In this document: positions 12,342 to 23,473 of the stretch, in pieces
Layout of the letters: each line of letters starts with the position of its first letter
How positions within the stretch are numbered: position 1 is the first letter of the stretch
Notes under the pieces: model-generated
Told to the model about the DNA's origin: nothing
What the model saw: only the letters and a program-made list of their open reading frames with translations
The model's database searches: none
Translations under genes and position numbers: made by a program
Assembly: GCA_964020085.1 (NCBI GenBank)
Contig: OZ026601.1
Coordinates: 16,395,030 to 16,459,029, forward strand
DNA from: Micromussa lordhowensis
Lineage: Eukaryota; Cnidaria; Anthozoa; Scleractinia; Lobophylliidae
Direction: 5' to 3'
Length of the DNA: 64,000 bases

Positions 12342-12610
12342 CTATTTCTGACTGAAATAATTAAACAATGTCCTGCGCGGCCTCTTCTCATTCGCTTGAC
12401 TATGAGGTCGACGCATTGGCCTCTTTCGCGTACTCCTAGTGCTGTTCCGCATTAACGCTTCTGAAATCGCCAGGTCGTCGACGTTTGAGCTTCTGCTTGA
12501 CGACGAGGTCACTGGAGTAGCCCTGGGTATCGGCGTAATGAACAAACTTCTTTCGTCTTCACTTTCCTGAATTTTTCCTTTCTTCTTTTCTTGAGTGCAT
12601 ATTGCACTGA
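12342..12610 (-). pseudogene. exon homologous to the first helicase exon of module 1 (rest lost)
   Basis: The minus-strand frame (CTQEKKKGKIQESEDE ... ending LFNYFSQK) lies in the same converging position relative to recombinase copy 2 as the helicase gene does to copy 1. The sequence leading into it (AAACGTGG, a TTTCTTTTC-like tract, TGCA) matches the acceptor region of the exon at 8385-8112. No P-loop or other helicase motif follows; the frame stops about 175 bp past the recombinase end. It is either a truncated remnant or a short alternative 3' exon. Confidence 0.5.
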
Positions 12611-12726
12611 AAAAGAACACCACGTTTGATATACCTGAAAGAAAGTAGGATAATGCGCGTCAAGAATTGAACTTGTGGTATATAATCTCAGTCTGTCATT
12701 TCAGCCTTTGAACATTTACAAACCTG

Positions 12727-13153
12727 AAATCGCTCTATCACAACTATCACGTTTCCGGCAAATCGCGTTCCAAGCCTTTGGCAAAGCCGTTTCCTTCACG
12801 TTACAGACACATTTTGCACTTATAACACTGCATCTCCCACTGATTACGGGAGTCAAATAACAGATTGCAGCGCTCTTGATCGCTTCGCTGTTAAGCTGTC
12901 GACATGGTTTCTTTGCTCGTATCATTTCCTCTGTCGATCGCTGGTTGTGGAACAACCTACAACTGGTCTCCAGCTTAAATATCATGGATGAAAACTTGTG
13001 AAATTTATAGCGAATAAATCTGACAGAGTTGGCGCATACCTTACCATATATGTAATATGTGGATAGTTGAGGTGTCTCACTGACGACCCTGTGACCGCTA
13101 CTGTCCGCGACAAAAATGACACCGTTCTCATTTGCCATTGAACCCGAGATCAA
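12727..13153 (-). other. possible upstream exon of module 2 (weak)
   Basis: A 145-residue minus-strand frame ends in a Cys/Lys-rich stretch (CVCNVKETALPKAWNAICRK) and reaches a CAG/GTTTGT donor-like site near 12726. It would fit as a 5' exon of the remnant helicase gene at 12342-12610. No domain is recognised, and no equivalent was found upstream of the helicase in module 1. Confidence 0.25.
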
Positions 13154-13780
13154 CGCAAACAGTTCAAGTGTTACTTAAACCAAGCGGCTTCTTTACCCTG
13201 ACGATACTTTTTCCTTTTCAACAACCGTTATTCATGTGGTTTGTAATTTATCAAATCAAATGTGTTAACGAGAAACCACGAACAGTAGACTGTAATTATC
13301 CGAAAACCCTGGACTTGTTTCTTGGGCCCTTTCTACACCTCCGAGATGAAACGAACTTGTTACTTCAAGTAGAGGAAGGTGTTTCACGTCAATCGTCAAT
13401 CCTAATTTGCCATTGATGATGAACCCCGCGAGAAATGCAGAACACTAACAGCACCACAATGTAATCAAGGGAGCCTTTTGTACGTCAACAATAGGTTTCT
13501 CTAGATCTTTCCAGATCTCTTGATTGCGTTCTCTGGAGAGTATTCAAGTCATTCAGGCTAATTCAGGTGGAACATATAATAGCAGTGTCATATATTCACT
13601 ATACGCAAACAACTGTCTTTCAAAGAAGTTCAGAACTGTTGTTTGAGTCTTTCAACAGTGAACTGATTTAAGAAACTGAGCACTCAAAACAAGAAGTTTC
13701 ATGCCTTCAAGTTGTTGTAGCAAACATCCCTGTGTTATTTGAAGATATTTAAGTCAGTCACATAGATTTATGAGTCCGGA
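13154..13780. other. no gene recognised
   Basis: Non-coding AT-rich sequence between module 2 and the foldback repeat. Short open frames occur (for example plus 13132-13416), but none has splice partners or recognisable domains. Confidence 0.4.
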
Positions 13781-13794
13781 AAATCCGTCTTTTC

Positions 13795-14330
13795 TGACCT
13801 TCTCTTAAACTTCGAGGGCTGAAAAACTGGTCACGGATGATAAGAGCGAAAAGACTACAGCTTACAGGGGTTATACTTGCAAACCAAACGGAACAAACTT
13901 AACCAGAACATCTACTGTATAACATCTAAAGACACTTACAGGAATAAAGGGAAGTAATATAATAATGGTTGTTAAATATTCACATTTCCGTGAAATCCGG
14001 GAAATCCACCTTTTCCACCCCTCAAGTACAGAAGTGTGAAGCCTAAGAACTTCCAGTATGATTTAATAGCAAGGGGAATACATTATAGCCATGAAAAGTT
14101 TATTTGAGATGGCGGAAAAGACGGATTTTCCGGATTTCACGGAAATGTGAATATTTAACAACCATTATTAGATTACTTGTCTTTATTCCTGTAAGTATCT
14201 TTAGAAGTTATACAGTAGATGTTCTGGCAAAGTTTGTTCCGTTTGGTTTGCAAGTATAAACCCTCTAAGTAGCAGTCTTTTCGCCATTATCATCAGTGAC
14301 CACTTTTACCGGACTCAAAGTTTAAAAGAG
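13795..14330. repeat. foldback (long inverted) repeat
   Basis: Two arms of about 200-220 bp are inverted copies: 13795-14000 (contains CTTGCAAACCAAACGGAAC and AATGGTTGTTAAATATTCAC) and about 14105-14330 (their reverse complements). The loop of about 100 bp contains GAACTTCCAGTATG, also found near 8950. The arm ends next to the loop carry the TTTCACGGAAATGTG type motif of the 8.5-9.1 kb cluster. It is probably a palindromic MITE; no target-site duplication was identified. Confidence 0.8.
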
Positions 14331-14429
14331 AGCACTCCAACAGGTCGCAAATCTGATCAACAAAAGGTCTCGAACAGTGATTTGAGCCGAAAAGGGAAAT
14401 GGAACTGAAATTTTGGGAAACGATTCTAT

Positions 14430-14655
14430 TGTTTTCCCTCCTTCTCTTCCTCCTCCTGCTCCTCCTCCTCAATTCTATTGTTTTCCCTCCTCCTCCTCCT
14501 CCTCAATTCTTTTGTTTTCCCTCCTTCTCCTCCTCCTTCTCCACCTCCTCCTCCTCCTCCGCCTCCTCCGCCTCCTCTGCCTCCTCTTCCTCCACCTCCT
14601 CCTTCTCCTCTGCCTCCTCCTTCTTCTCGTTCTCCTCCTCCACCTCCTCTTTTTA
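14430..14655. repeat. polypyrimidine tract of CTC/CCT triplets
   Basis: More than 200 bases are almost pure C and T on the plus strand, mostly CTC, TCC and CCT triplets, with two short ATTCTATTG/ATTCTTTTG interruptions near 14475 and 14510. All three frames are open as poly-Ser, poly-Leu or poly-Pro, which reflects composition and not a gene. Confidence 0.9.
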
Positions 14656-15040
14656 AACTTAAAACAATATTTTGAAGTCGTTGTAGGGTATTTTTGTTGT
14701 ATTTTGTAAGAAATTCAACGGCTGCAGTGTTTTTTAGCTGTGAAGTGCTTGTTCATATTTTTACCCGAAACGCAATGTTTTACAAGTTTGTTTAGAGATT
14801 TATAGTTTGTTTAAATAGTTTTTTCTATCGATTGGATATAGTTTTTCACTCGTGTTAATTGTACGTATTTTGATGACTTAAAAGTTCTGAAGAATGTAAT
14901 TATAGTTGTAAATAAATCATTAGTTGAGTTTAACCATGGCTTGTTTTCTGTTTAGTCACGCGCGTCGCGAGGTTTCAAGCGCGCCCAGGGAAAACGCAGT
15001 GCTAAAATGTGGTGTTTTTTGGCGCTTTTGGCGATTTTAA
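14656..15040. other. no gene recognised
   Basis: AT-rich, non-coding sequence between the pyrimidine tract and the tandem duplication. Confidence 0.4.
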
Positions 15041-15044
15041 CATG

Positions 15045-15432
15045 ATAGACATTTCGTAGTTGTTGTAATTTTGGCGTATTCATTTCAAATCTCTGTGTAT
15101 TATTTTTGCATTCGCGAATAAAAGTAATATTCAAGAAACGTGTTGTTAAAAAATATTTATTGTCGTGTGCTTAAACTGAGCGCTGCGAACTTCTATTGCT
15201 GTAATTTCAATGGTAGAGCTGTCCCATGGGTTTGTTAAAGATTTTGTAGTTGTAATTTTGGTGAATTCATTTCAAATCTCTGTGCATTATTTTTTCTGCA
15301 TTCGCTAATAACAAGCAGTAAAGTTTCTTAAGAAAACGCGTTGTTCAATTTATTGTCGCGGGTTGACAATTAATTAGCGCTCCAAACTTCTATTGTTGTC
15401 ATTTCAATGGTAGAGCTGTCCCATGGGGTTTT
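15045..15432. repeat. tandem duplication of about 190 bp
   Basis: The copy at about 15050-15235 is followed directly by a diverged copy at about 15240-15432. Shared landmarks in the same order are GTAGTTGTAATTTTGG, TTCATTTCAAATCTCTGTG, TTATTGTCG and GGTAGAGCTGTCCCATGGG. No coding sense is seen. Confidence 0.8.
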
Positions 15433-15623
15433 TCCGCTGAAGTTTGTGTGCAAATCTAGGGTTGAAAGTGGATTCAGTGCTTGACTAACAGAGCGGAAAA
15501 CTTGAGCAGTTAGCTAAGCCGAATAATATATTCACTCTGTCTCTCTCTCGTCAGCATAGCTGAGAGTTCAGATAAAACTTAACAGATATTTTCATGAACC
15601 AATCGGGGTTAAAAGAGCCCAAA

Positions 15624-15905
15624 TTACATGACGTAAGTTTGAAACCATAACCAAAACGTGTGACACTCAGTCATGGGACAATGGTGAATATTATCATTTA
15701 AGTGAAAACCACAACTCGCTAATGGTTCTACAATCGTTTGTTTTAACTGTTCGTATTTGGGGCAACCCCAGGTTTCTAAATCGAGACAAGGAATGTTCAG
15801 TTTGTTTAACAAGTCTTTTTCAACATGACCTCCTTTGAAAGCCACCACAGTTCTTTCCTCCGTCTTGTATTGGTTGTACAATCGCAGTAAGACAAGATCT
15901 ACTTC
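15624..15905 (-). pseudogene. fragment of a mobile-element protein (nuclease-like tail)
   Basis: About 90 residues are open to the stop at 15624, with FKGGHVEKDLLNKLNIPC and a later C-x5-H ... HHC ... H arrangement. Proteins with a KGGH-E-L core and this Cys/His tail occur in invertebrate mobile-element genes, where I take them for exonuclease-like domains. The family assignment is from memory and weak. No upstream exon was joined. Confidence 0.4.
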
Positions 15906-16482
15906 ATCATGCTACTTTATTTTCATCTACTTTATTAAGGTGAGGTAAATACTACACTCATTTCTTTGTTCTCAATACTGTACAGGTCTAATACGTTAAA
16001 CAGCAGAAAGTAATTGAATAGAACAATGGTCATACATCATTTCACATCATGAACTATATTAAAAACACTTAATGAAAAAATCATATGGCCTCTGGTACTA
16101 AAAATAATTCTATGACATCATTCTACTTATTTTAAGATTATGATGTAATACCTCCAATGACACCCCATCCCTATGATGTCACTATTCCATTTTTAGATTA
16201 TGATGTCATCATTTTTGATGACATCAACCCCTTAGGGTATTGTGACATCACTGTGTCCCTGTGTCCCTGGCGTAGAACTCTCCTTTTCCTACTACTAATC
16301 CGATTGGCCAGTTATCCCGATATTTCCAGCGCATGACAAAAGGGACCCCTGGGGACGAGGTTGATGTTATCGCAGTTCGTAGAATTTATGACAAGTTTAA
16401 CAATACATTTATCGAAAGTTACTCCCTGAAATACAGAACTGACATGATCAGCATCTTTCCCTTTGTTTACATCATGTGAAAT

Positions 16483-17710
16483 TTAAACATCAGACGTAGT
16501 AGTACACTTCTTACTTTCTGTTCCTAAAGTTGAGGAAACCTTGACCATTTGTTCTCTGTTAGCTTTCTCATACTGAAAAGGAGGGTTTGAACGATGACCC
16601 GTGCGTTCACGAATTAGTTTTTCGTCAACCCCAGCATTAAAGAGCGATGTGGCACATGTTACTCTAAGACAATGGGCGGTTTTCTTTCTAATTCCTGCAA
16701 CTGCACACATGTTTGGCAAAATTTGATTCAAAGTATTAATTCCAACTGGAACATTATCAAACCCTAAACGATTCTTCTTGGGCCTAAAGTAAAATGCTTT
16801 GTCCATTTTACAAGGAAAATCACAAAAACCCAAATACAGTCGATAAACTTCAACCAAACAACGAGCATGAGTTTGACCCCTTTCATGACAAATATGCGTC
16901 ACAGCACGAGGAACGTACTTGAGATCACAAATACCGCCATGGAAACTCTTTGAGCTGTTTTCTTCAAATCTAAGACAATCATCGCTTACCCCTATATTTC
17001 TTACAGTAATATTCCTATGTTCCCCTCCGCGTAAACCAAACAGCTTCCCATTATAGAAATATACTGTATTTAAGAACAAATTAGAAGAACCAGTTCCCAG
17101 TAAGCCTTTGCTTTGCTCCTTGCTTTGGTCTGTGATGGCTTCTTTCTCGTCCTTCTTTGTTGAAACAGTAAGGCCGCATCAAGTTGCATCTTTCATCTCA
17201 GCGTCCAAAACTCGGCAAAAAGTCCCAAACCTGTGGGCAGGAACAGCACGACTTACAAAAAAGTAAATTGTGAATAACAACTTAATCCTTTCAACAGTAC
17301 CTTTTGTCGCTGACAGCCAATGGATTTAATGCGCCCTCGCCATTTTTCTCCACCAAGAAACGTTTTAAGCCGCAGACAATATTGTAAAGCGTTCGAGAGG
17401 GATATCGTCCACCCGACTTATTTGCAACCTCCTGAATGAACTTGTATAGCCAGTAGTTAAGACTTTTGGCATTCATGTTTTCAATGCTTTCAGTCAACTC
17501 TTGCACATCCAAACCAATGTCTTCATCTTTGAACACTTCGCCTGGCTCAAATGTGCAAATCTTGTTTGCTCTTTGGCCTTGCCATTCTCGAAAAATCTGT
17601 ATCGCCCATTTGTTCTTGTAAACCGTAGATTTCGGAAAAGAATTGATAATAGACGTCTTTTCCTCGTCAGAAATTTTGGGAATCCGAAACCTTGAACTTG
17701 ACTCATCCAT
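16483..17710 (-). pseudogene. Crypton-like tyrosine recombinase (DUF3504 type), one stop codon
   Basis: Two exons: 17710-17301 (starts MDESSSRFRIPKIS, donor AAAAG/GTACTG) and 17230-16483 (acceptor CTGCCCACAG). The junction restores R-F-G-T in phase. Exon 1 is the N-terminal helical DNA-binding region. Exon 2 carries the catalytic set: Arg in FGLRGGEHRNI, HCLR (HxxR), then GHRS and Tyr in FQYEKANREQ. This is the layout of Crypton recombinases and of host genes derived from them. An in-frame TGA at 17179-17181, early in exon 2, disables the copy; the rest is open. Unlike the three C2H2-Myb recombinases here, it keeps the classical His. It lies just outside the left end of the candidate TTAA element at 17842. 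Confidence 0.85.
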
Positions 17711-18069
17711 CTCGCACAGTAAACTGAAGTGATAAACTGTAATAAGTTGGTTAACTCCCAAATGGCACATTCCAACGAAACCATTTTTATCACATTCTAT
17801 AGCTATTGTTTACAAACAATAATAATTGTCAACTCGTTTAAGAGTGTGTCCAAGAGAAAACCAGGCAGAGCCAGGCAGGAGGTGATACAGCTCAAATCAC
17901 CGATTTTGCTCAAACTTGGCACAAATGTTAGACTTGTTGAGTAAATACTTGTGACAAAACAGAAGGTCAAAATATTTTATTCTCTTGAAATTATGGGACA
18001 CTCTTCAAAAATGGCCATTGTACCCCAATTTTTGCATATTTAATTAGCTGACTTGGTTAAGCATTTACT

Positions 18070-19500
18070 CGGGTAAAATAATACATATCAACATTAAATC
18101 ACCTAGGTGATATTCCTTATTGACCAGACTCTAAGTACCATAATTTAATTCAATCAATGGATTTCACTTCTTTCATGCCGGCGGCTTGAAACAATGGTAA
18201 CCTTTCACAGTTTTGACACAACCCTCAAATTATTGTATTTTAATGTCTAAAATCTCCATTAGGCAACAACCTAATAACATTACACTTACATAGGCTATTA
18301 AAGCCATCACTAGAGTTCACGAAAAAGGAATAAAATCTTTGGGGACTTAAATTTTTTGTATGCACTGGCCTGCTATTCACATATGACTGAACGATTAGTG
18401 GCCATTACATGAAAATTCACTGAAACACAAACAGGGTTTATTTGTCTTGGCGTAATGCAAAATTGGCAGGAAACAGCTAACTAAGCATCCATCTACTGAT
18501 AGTAAGTACCGAATCGACGGAAAAAAGGCACTCGAGGTCATTTTTGGTTACATTTTCAATGGGAATTTTGTTTACATCTTCCTGTCAGTTTTTGCGATCA
18601 GCAAGAGGAAGATTTACCTTACAAGTTCACAAATCCAGCCTTTAGATTTGAAAAGAATACAAACAAATAAAAAACAAGCTACATACGCGATTTCATGTTT
18701 TCTTTGATTAGTTTTAACCACGTCAAACCATGTAATCAGTTCCGTGCCACCTTACACGTATCCAAAGTTCGAGGAGCGAGCATCCATGTTTTTCGCCAGT
18801 TCTTTCTTCAAAGATGTAAATAGGTTGTTGCTCTTTTATATATCGTTGACAAAGGTCCACAAAAAGCTCTCAAATCCACGAAGAAACTTTATAGTAGCCG
18901 TAAACAGGCAACAGCGAGTCGATGGTCATCATTTAACGCCATGATATTGAGCCTGTCTCGGTCAGCGGTTGAGCCGGCAACTTACCCGTGGCTATCCCCC
19001 GGGCCCCGGGTGTCCACATGGGCCAACACTTGGGTCCGATTTGACTATCTCTGGCTAGGTAAGTCCAGTAAATATTCACTTGAACGCCAAGAAGTTGAAA
19101 ATAGGTGACAATAAAAGGAAACAAAATTTACTTTGTTTACAAACGCTTATCTCATTGAACAGAGGTAACTTATAATAAAACGTCACTTAAAATGGCATGG
19201 AAAACAAACAATCATTGTTATATGAGAAAAATGAGAATTCTGGATGTATATTGGCGCTCCTTGTTAACACGGAAATTGGTAGCCCTGGTACCCGAGTCTA
19301 CAAGGGATCCTTTCCGCTGACAAAAAGGATTGACCTGGGTTGTTGACGTTACTAAATATTGACTGAAAACCCTCATTTTCTCTCTCTGAAAAGAGTTAAC
19401 CGTGTTAACCCGCGTTATAGCCATACTAGAACCGTGTTAAGATGCCCATAGTAAATATTTAGAAATTATCTAATATTTTTGTATTTTTCTCTGTTTTTCA
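18070..19500. other. no gene recognised inside the TTAA candidate
   Basis: Non-coding. Short frames such as plus 18744-18944 have no domain or splice context. Confidence 0.4.
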
Positions 19501-19507
19501 ATCTTAA

Positions 19508-20341
19508 AGCCTGGTTCACACTTGTGCGATAAGCATAACACAAGTGAAATAACAGACCTGCCAACTCTCGCGGTTTTGCTTGAGTCTCACGATTTTTTGT
19601 CATTTCTGACGGTCTCCCGACAAGGCTCCCAATCTCACGGTTTTTGAGAAAAATCTTTCTGAAAGGAAGTAAATTAAGTTTTTGAATACCAATGGAATAT
19701 TTACAGGGAATGCTAGTGCCATAAAGTGATAAACTAATAACGAAAAACACTGTACTTTACTACCTTTTTATACCGAGCTGTGATTTTTGCTTGTGTGCAA
19801 TGCTTCAATAACTTATTGTTTTTCCTCCGCCTCTGTCCGCCATTTTGAATGGGGAGTATACGTAGGTCCTGGGAATGAGGTTGGTGTCTAGTTCTATTTG
19901 ATAAACAGTAAGCAGATCGTAATGTCAAGGAGTAGAGTAAGAAAGAGAATTAAGATATATACATGTACTGGCTAGACGGAAGTCTTCGAAAGTCTTTGGA
20001 ACATAGATCTTCGGAAGTCTTTGGACATCTTCGGTTATCATCGGAGCCCTACGAAAAATCCTGGCACTCTCAGGAGAAACTATGTCACGCCTATAAATTA
20101 AAAAGAGTTAGCAGGTATATAGTTCTCGCAATGGAAAAGAGATTTGATCGGGGAAAAAATAGAATCTCACTATTTTTTGTAGAATCTCCAGATTTTTATT
20201 CATTGGTCTCCAGATTTTTCTTTACCAGGGGATGGCAGGTCTGAAATAAGCATAGGCATAAGCACAAGAAATGTTTCTTTTTTTCTTGTGCTTATGCTTA
20301 TTTCACTTGTGTTATGCTTATCGCACAAGTGTGAACTAGGC
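19508..20341. mobile_element. TTAA-flanked MITE interrupted by another MITE
   Basis: The inverted ends carry GGTTCACACTTGTGCGATAA followed by GCATAACACAAGTGAAATAA on the left, and the reverse complement with one difference at 20297-20341. TTAA lies at 19504-19507 and 20342-20345. The central part is a second element at 19554-20242 (separate entry); without it the host MITE closes into a continuous palindrome. Confidence 0.75.
19554..20242. mobile_element. nested MITE, ends AGACCTGCC/GGCAGGTCT
   Basis: A 689-bp element with short inverted ends AGACCTGCCA ... TGGCAGGTCT, flanked by GAAATAAC (19546-19553) and GAAATAAG (20243-20250), a probable 8-bp duplication with one change. The 8-bp length fits hAT-type elements. 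It has no convincing gene; internal ends also repeat CTCACGATTTTT-like words in both orientations. Confidence 0.7.
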
Positions 20342-20902
20342 TTAAGCCATTTTTTTGTATCAGGTCCATGAAGCCCGAGTGCTTTGGTAATACCACTTGT
20401 GCACTGCTTGTTTTTTCCAAAGCGCTTCTTAGTTAGCCAGAAAAATAATAATTTGTTTATCGATTGGATTTATTACTGCAGTAACTATTTGCCAAGCAAC
20501 GAAACAAATGTAATCGATAAGAGAAAATTGGCGAAGAGACCGAATGAGAACATACTCCATACTGCATACTCCCCAATATGGATACAATGGACACAAACAA
20601 ACTCGATCTTTTTTTTAACTCTGTACTCTGACAGAGCAGGCAATGTTACACATGTCAAACTAGTTGTTGACTAGGGAGTCCTTCTTTCTCTTTTTGTGTC
20701 ACAAGGTAGTCAACAAAAAGAAAGGTATTGCCGGATTAAAACTAGCATATCTCGTCTTCAGATCTCGCGCGTTCCCCCTCCTAACTTCCTATAACCCCCT
20801 ACCCCATTTCTTTTCACCGTTATTACATTAAAAGAGAACCAAGTCAACCAAGATACTCTCTGACCATTACTATGGGTAAATGCCAATGAACAAAAGTCGG
20901 CC

Positions 20903-21505
20903 AGGCGTGTTTAAAATACGAAATGGTACAAATATAAGAGCCAAAGTTCTAAGATTACTGTTCCACTGAAATTAAAATTACTGTTCCACTGAAATCTCCA
21001 TCTGTTTCCAAATATATTCCGACAACTCTGGGTAAAATTTGGATTCCAGTCTCGCTCTGTTAACAAGACGGAGTTTGGGACGCCTAGGATATTCTTGAAC
21101 AAAATGGCGACGTTTAGTTTTGACATCGGAAACGATTTGCTTATCTCGTATTTACCATCGAGCAGTGGCTATGACGTTATGCTTTGAGCTCCAGCAATCA
21201 CATGAAATGGGTTATCAATACCGAACCCACTTCCCAATGAAGTTTATACACAATATTTGGCAAACATGTACTTTGCACAGAAACGGGTGATGTTGGATGT
21301 CTCAGATGTTTATATCAAATATAAGGTAAGCTTTGTAGTGCATTACAGATATACAACTTGGCAAGTACAAATGAAGAAGAATCCTGGTTTGACCTTTTAT
21401 TAATACGTTCAATTATTTTATTGGAGTGGTTACATATTATAACTTTGGCTCTTATCTTTAGTACCATTTCGCCATTTCGCCATTTTCGCGTTTTAAACAC
21501 GCCCA
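20903..21505. repeat. inverted-repeat pair, MITE-like
   Basis: AGGCGTGTTTAAAATACGAAATGGTAC ... ATAAGAGCCAAAGTT on the left (20903-20950; parts quoted separately) is matched by its reverse complement at about 21440-21500, where the left part reads GGGCGTGTTTAAAA. The interior, about 480 bp, holds a short GTTCCACTGAAAT duplication and no gene. Confidence 0.6.
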
Positions 21506-22745
21506 ACAAAGTCACATTAACTTGCAAATCTGTGACAAACAACTTCTTGAATCAAGAAGATTACAGGGGTCGAAATGTTGCCTGTCTACCTGTCGATTTC
21601 AGGTAATTTAAGGAGGTGACAGGTAAAAACTTTTGATGCCTGTCGCTGGTGACAGGCAAGACAATCCTTAGTAATTCAGAATTTATCAATTTCAACATAT
21701 TTTCATCCGTTTTCCACCTGTAGTCCTGCTCACTCGTGCAGTTCTAAGGACCATTTTCTAACTCGGTGCGTAAACAGTTTGCTAAGGAAGCGGAAGTTGA
21801 AGAAGTACACATACAAGAGAATTTTGAAACACCGACAAAACGCAGCAATGTACAAGTGTTCAAGTTCAATGAGAAATGGAAAGATGGGCGCCCGCCTTAA
21901 AATAAGGGACTGTGCAATAATTACCTAGATGGGGGGTGGAGGGAGGGAGGGAAGGAGGGGGGGTTGGAAAATTAGAGAGGGTGCATAGGAGAAAATGATA
22001 ACAAGAGAGAGGGGGGGTTGGATGTAAAATTTAATACATACGGGGGGGGGGGTCATTACTTTTTCATTCCTCTTTGCAAACCGGAAAAGTAGTGGGAAAG
22101 TTATTAGAGTTCAAATATAAGTACTATCGTTGGAATAGAACTGACACATTTATCAACTCTAAGGTGTTCTGATCTATGAACTGTTGTTTTCTTATCTGTC
22201 ATGATGCGTCTGTTATATACGTTAAAACAGTGTTAGTCTTTTTTTGCACTAGGATTTAATAAAACAGGAAACTTTAATTAAAAGTTGCACAAGTAGCAGT
22301 GTAATGTTTTTCAATGAAACTGAAAGAAAGATGCCAGTGTTAGCACACATGGCATTGTAATTTAGCAGAATGAAAAACCCACATGTTGAAATTTTAATAG
22401 CAATACAAATTTAAGTATGGTAAATAAAACACAGTATGATCAAATTGAGCTTCAAAAGGAAAAGTCTCAGTCAGACAGGAATTCCTTAATAACATTTTCA
22501 GTTTCTCCCACAAAGCGTTTGGAATTCAAAAGATCTCATATTAAAGCATGGTAAATACAAACAGTATGAATAAACTGAGCTTCACTGAAACAGTCTAGAA
22601 TAAGCTCAATCAGACAAAAAGACCTTAATAACATTTTCAGCTTCTCCAACAAAACTTCTGATTTTCAAAAGATATCATTTTAAAGTGTGGAAAATTAAAA
22701 CAGTATGATTAAATTGAGCTTCAAAACAATCCAGAATAAGCTCAA

Positions 22746-22779
<34 letters not shown>

Positions 22780-22902
22780 GAGAGTTTTCATTGGCTTAGC
22801 CATCATGGTATATGAGCCATTATACCATGATCTACAAAAATGGCGAGTGTATGCATGATTTTTTGGGCCTTTTTATTTTAATTGTAGTCTAGTTTTCTAT
22901 TT

Positions 22903-22917
<15 letters not shown>

Positions 22918-22960
<43 letters not shown>

Positions 22961-22977
22961 TATAACCAACTCGGCTT

Positions 22978-23009
<32 letters not shown>

Positions 23010-23032
23010 GCTCGTGGAATAATTGTTAATTA
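22918..23032. repeat. palindromic repeat
   Basis: Arms of about 40 bp, AACAATTATTCCACTCGCGC ... GGATATGAGATGAT and the inverted copy at 22990-23030, surround a short loop with CTTGTTGG repeats. A small MITE-type foldback inside the hAT-like element. Confidence 0.75.
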
Positions 23033-23038
23033 GACAGG

Positions 23039-23473
23039 ATGTCCTCAATAATATCTTCAGCTTCTCCCGACAAAAGCTTCTGGAATTCAAAAGCTCTCGT
23101 AAACATGCCACTTCGCCTGGGAAGTATTTACCATTCACTACCGCAACGTCCACTGGAGACCGTAGTAGACAAGTTTCCTCCAAGTGTCCAAATGAAGAGA
23201 TTATTCAACGAGGGGAAATTGCTCTCTTCTGAAGAAAGGTCTGTGCAAGAGGTATGTTCCCAGAACAACATGGAGAAGACTACATGTTCTGTACAGCACC
23301 TTGATCCCCTCAATGTAAAATCCAGAAAAAGAGTAAGGGAAAGGAACACTCTTCCGCTTATTTCTTGTGCAATCGAAAAAGATGTAAAAGCGCTTACCAA
23401 CGAGCAGCTGAAAATGTATCTAAAGCGAAAACGTCTTAAGATAAGTGGCAGCAAGGCTGAGTTGATTCATTGA
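23039..23473 (+). CDS. SAP-domain protein fragment
   Basis: The 144-residue frame ends with KALTNEQLKMYLKRKRLK then a G-x-K-A-E-L-I tail, a good match to the SAP motif (helix-turn-helix that binds AT-rich DNA or chromatin). The N-terminal part is unremarkable, with basic patches. A second frame follows directly (23470-23700), very acidic and Ser/Asp-rich (SSDDSESSDSDNSSSDSS); with one frameshift it could continue the same protein. Such SAP proteins occur beside nuclease- or transposase-like genes in invertebrate genomes; here the neighbours are only repeat ends. The start is uncertain, and an upstream exon is possible. Confidence 0.45.
   Translation: MSSIISSASPDKSFWNSKALVNMPLRLGSIYHSLPQRPLETVVDKFPPSVQMKRLFNEGKLLSSEERSVQEVCSQNNMEKTTCSVQHLDPLNVKSRKRVRERNTLPLISCAIEKDVKALTNEQLKMYLKRKRLKISGSKAELIH

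Noticed and set aside
14399..14709. Poly-Ser, poly-Leu and poly-Pro frames
   Set aside because: All three frames of a CT-only tract are open; there is no domain and no splice context.
16080..16260. Repeated ATGATGTCA words as a CRE/AP-1-like enhancer
   Set aside because: Only a few scattered matches in AT-rich sequence downstream of a dead recombinase; no evidence of function.
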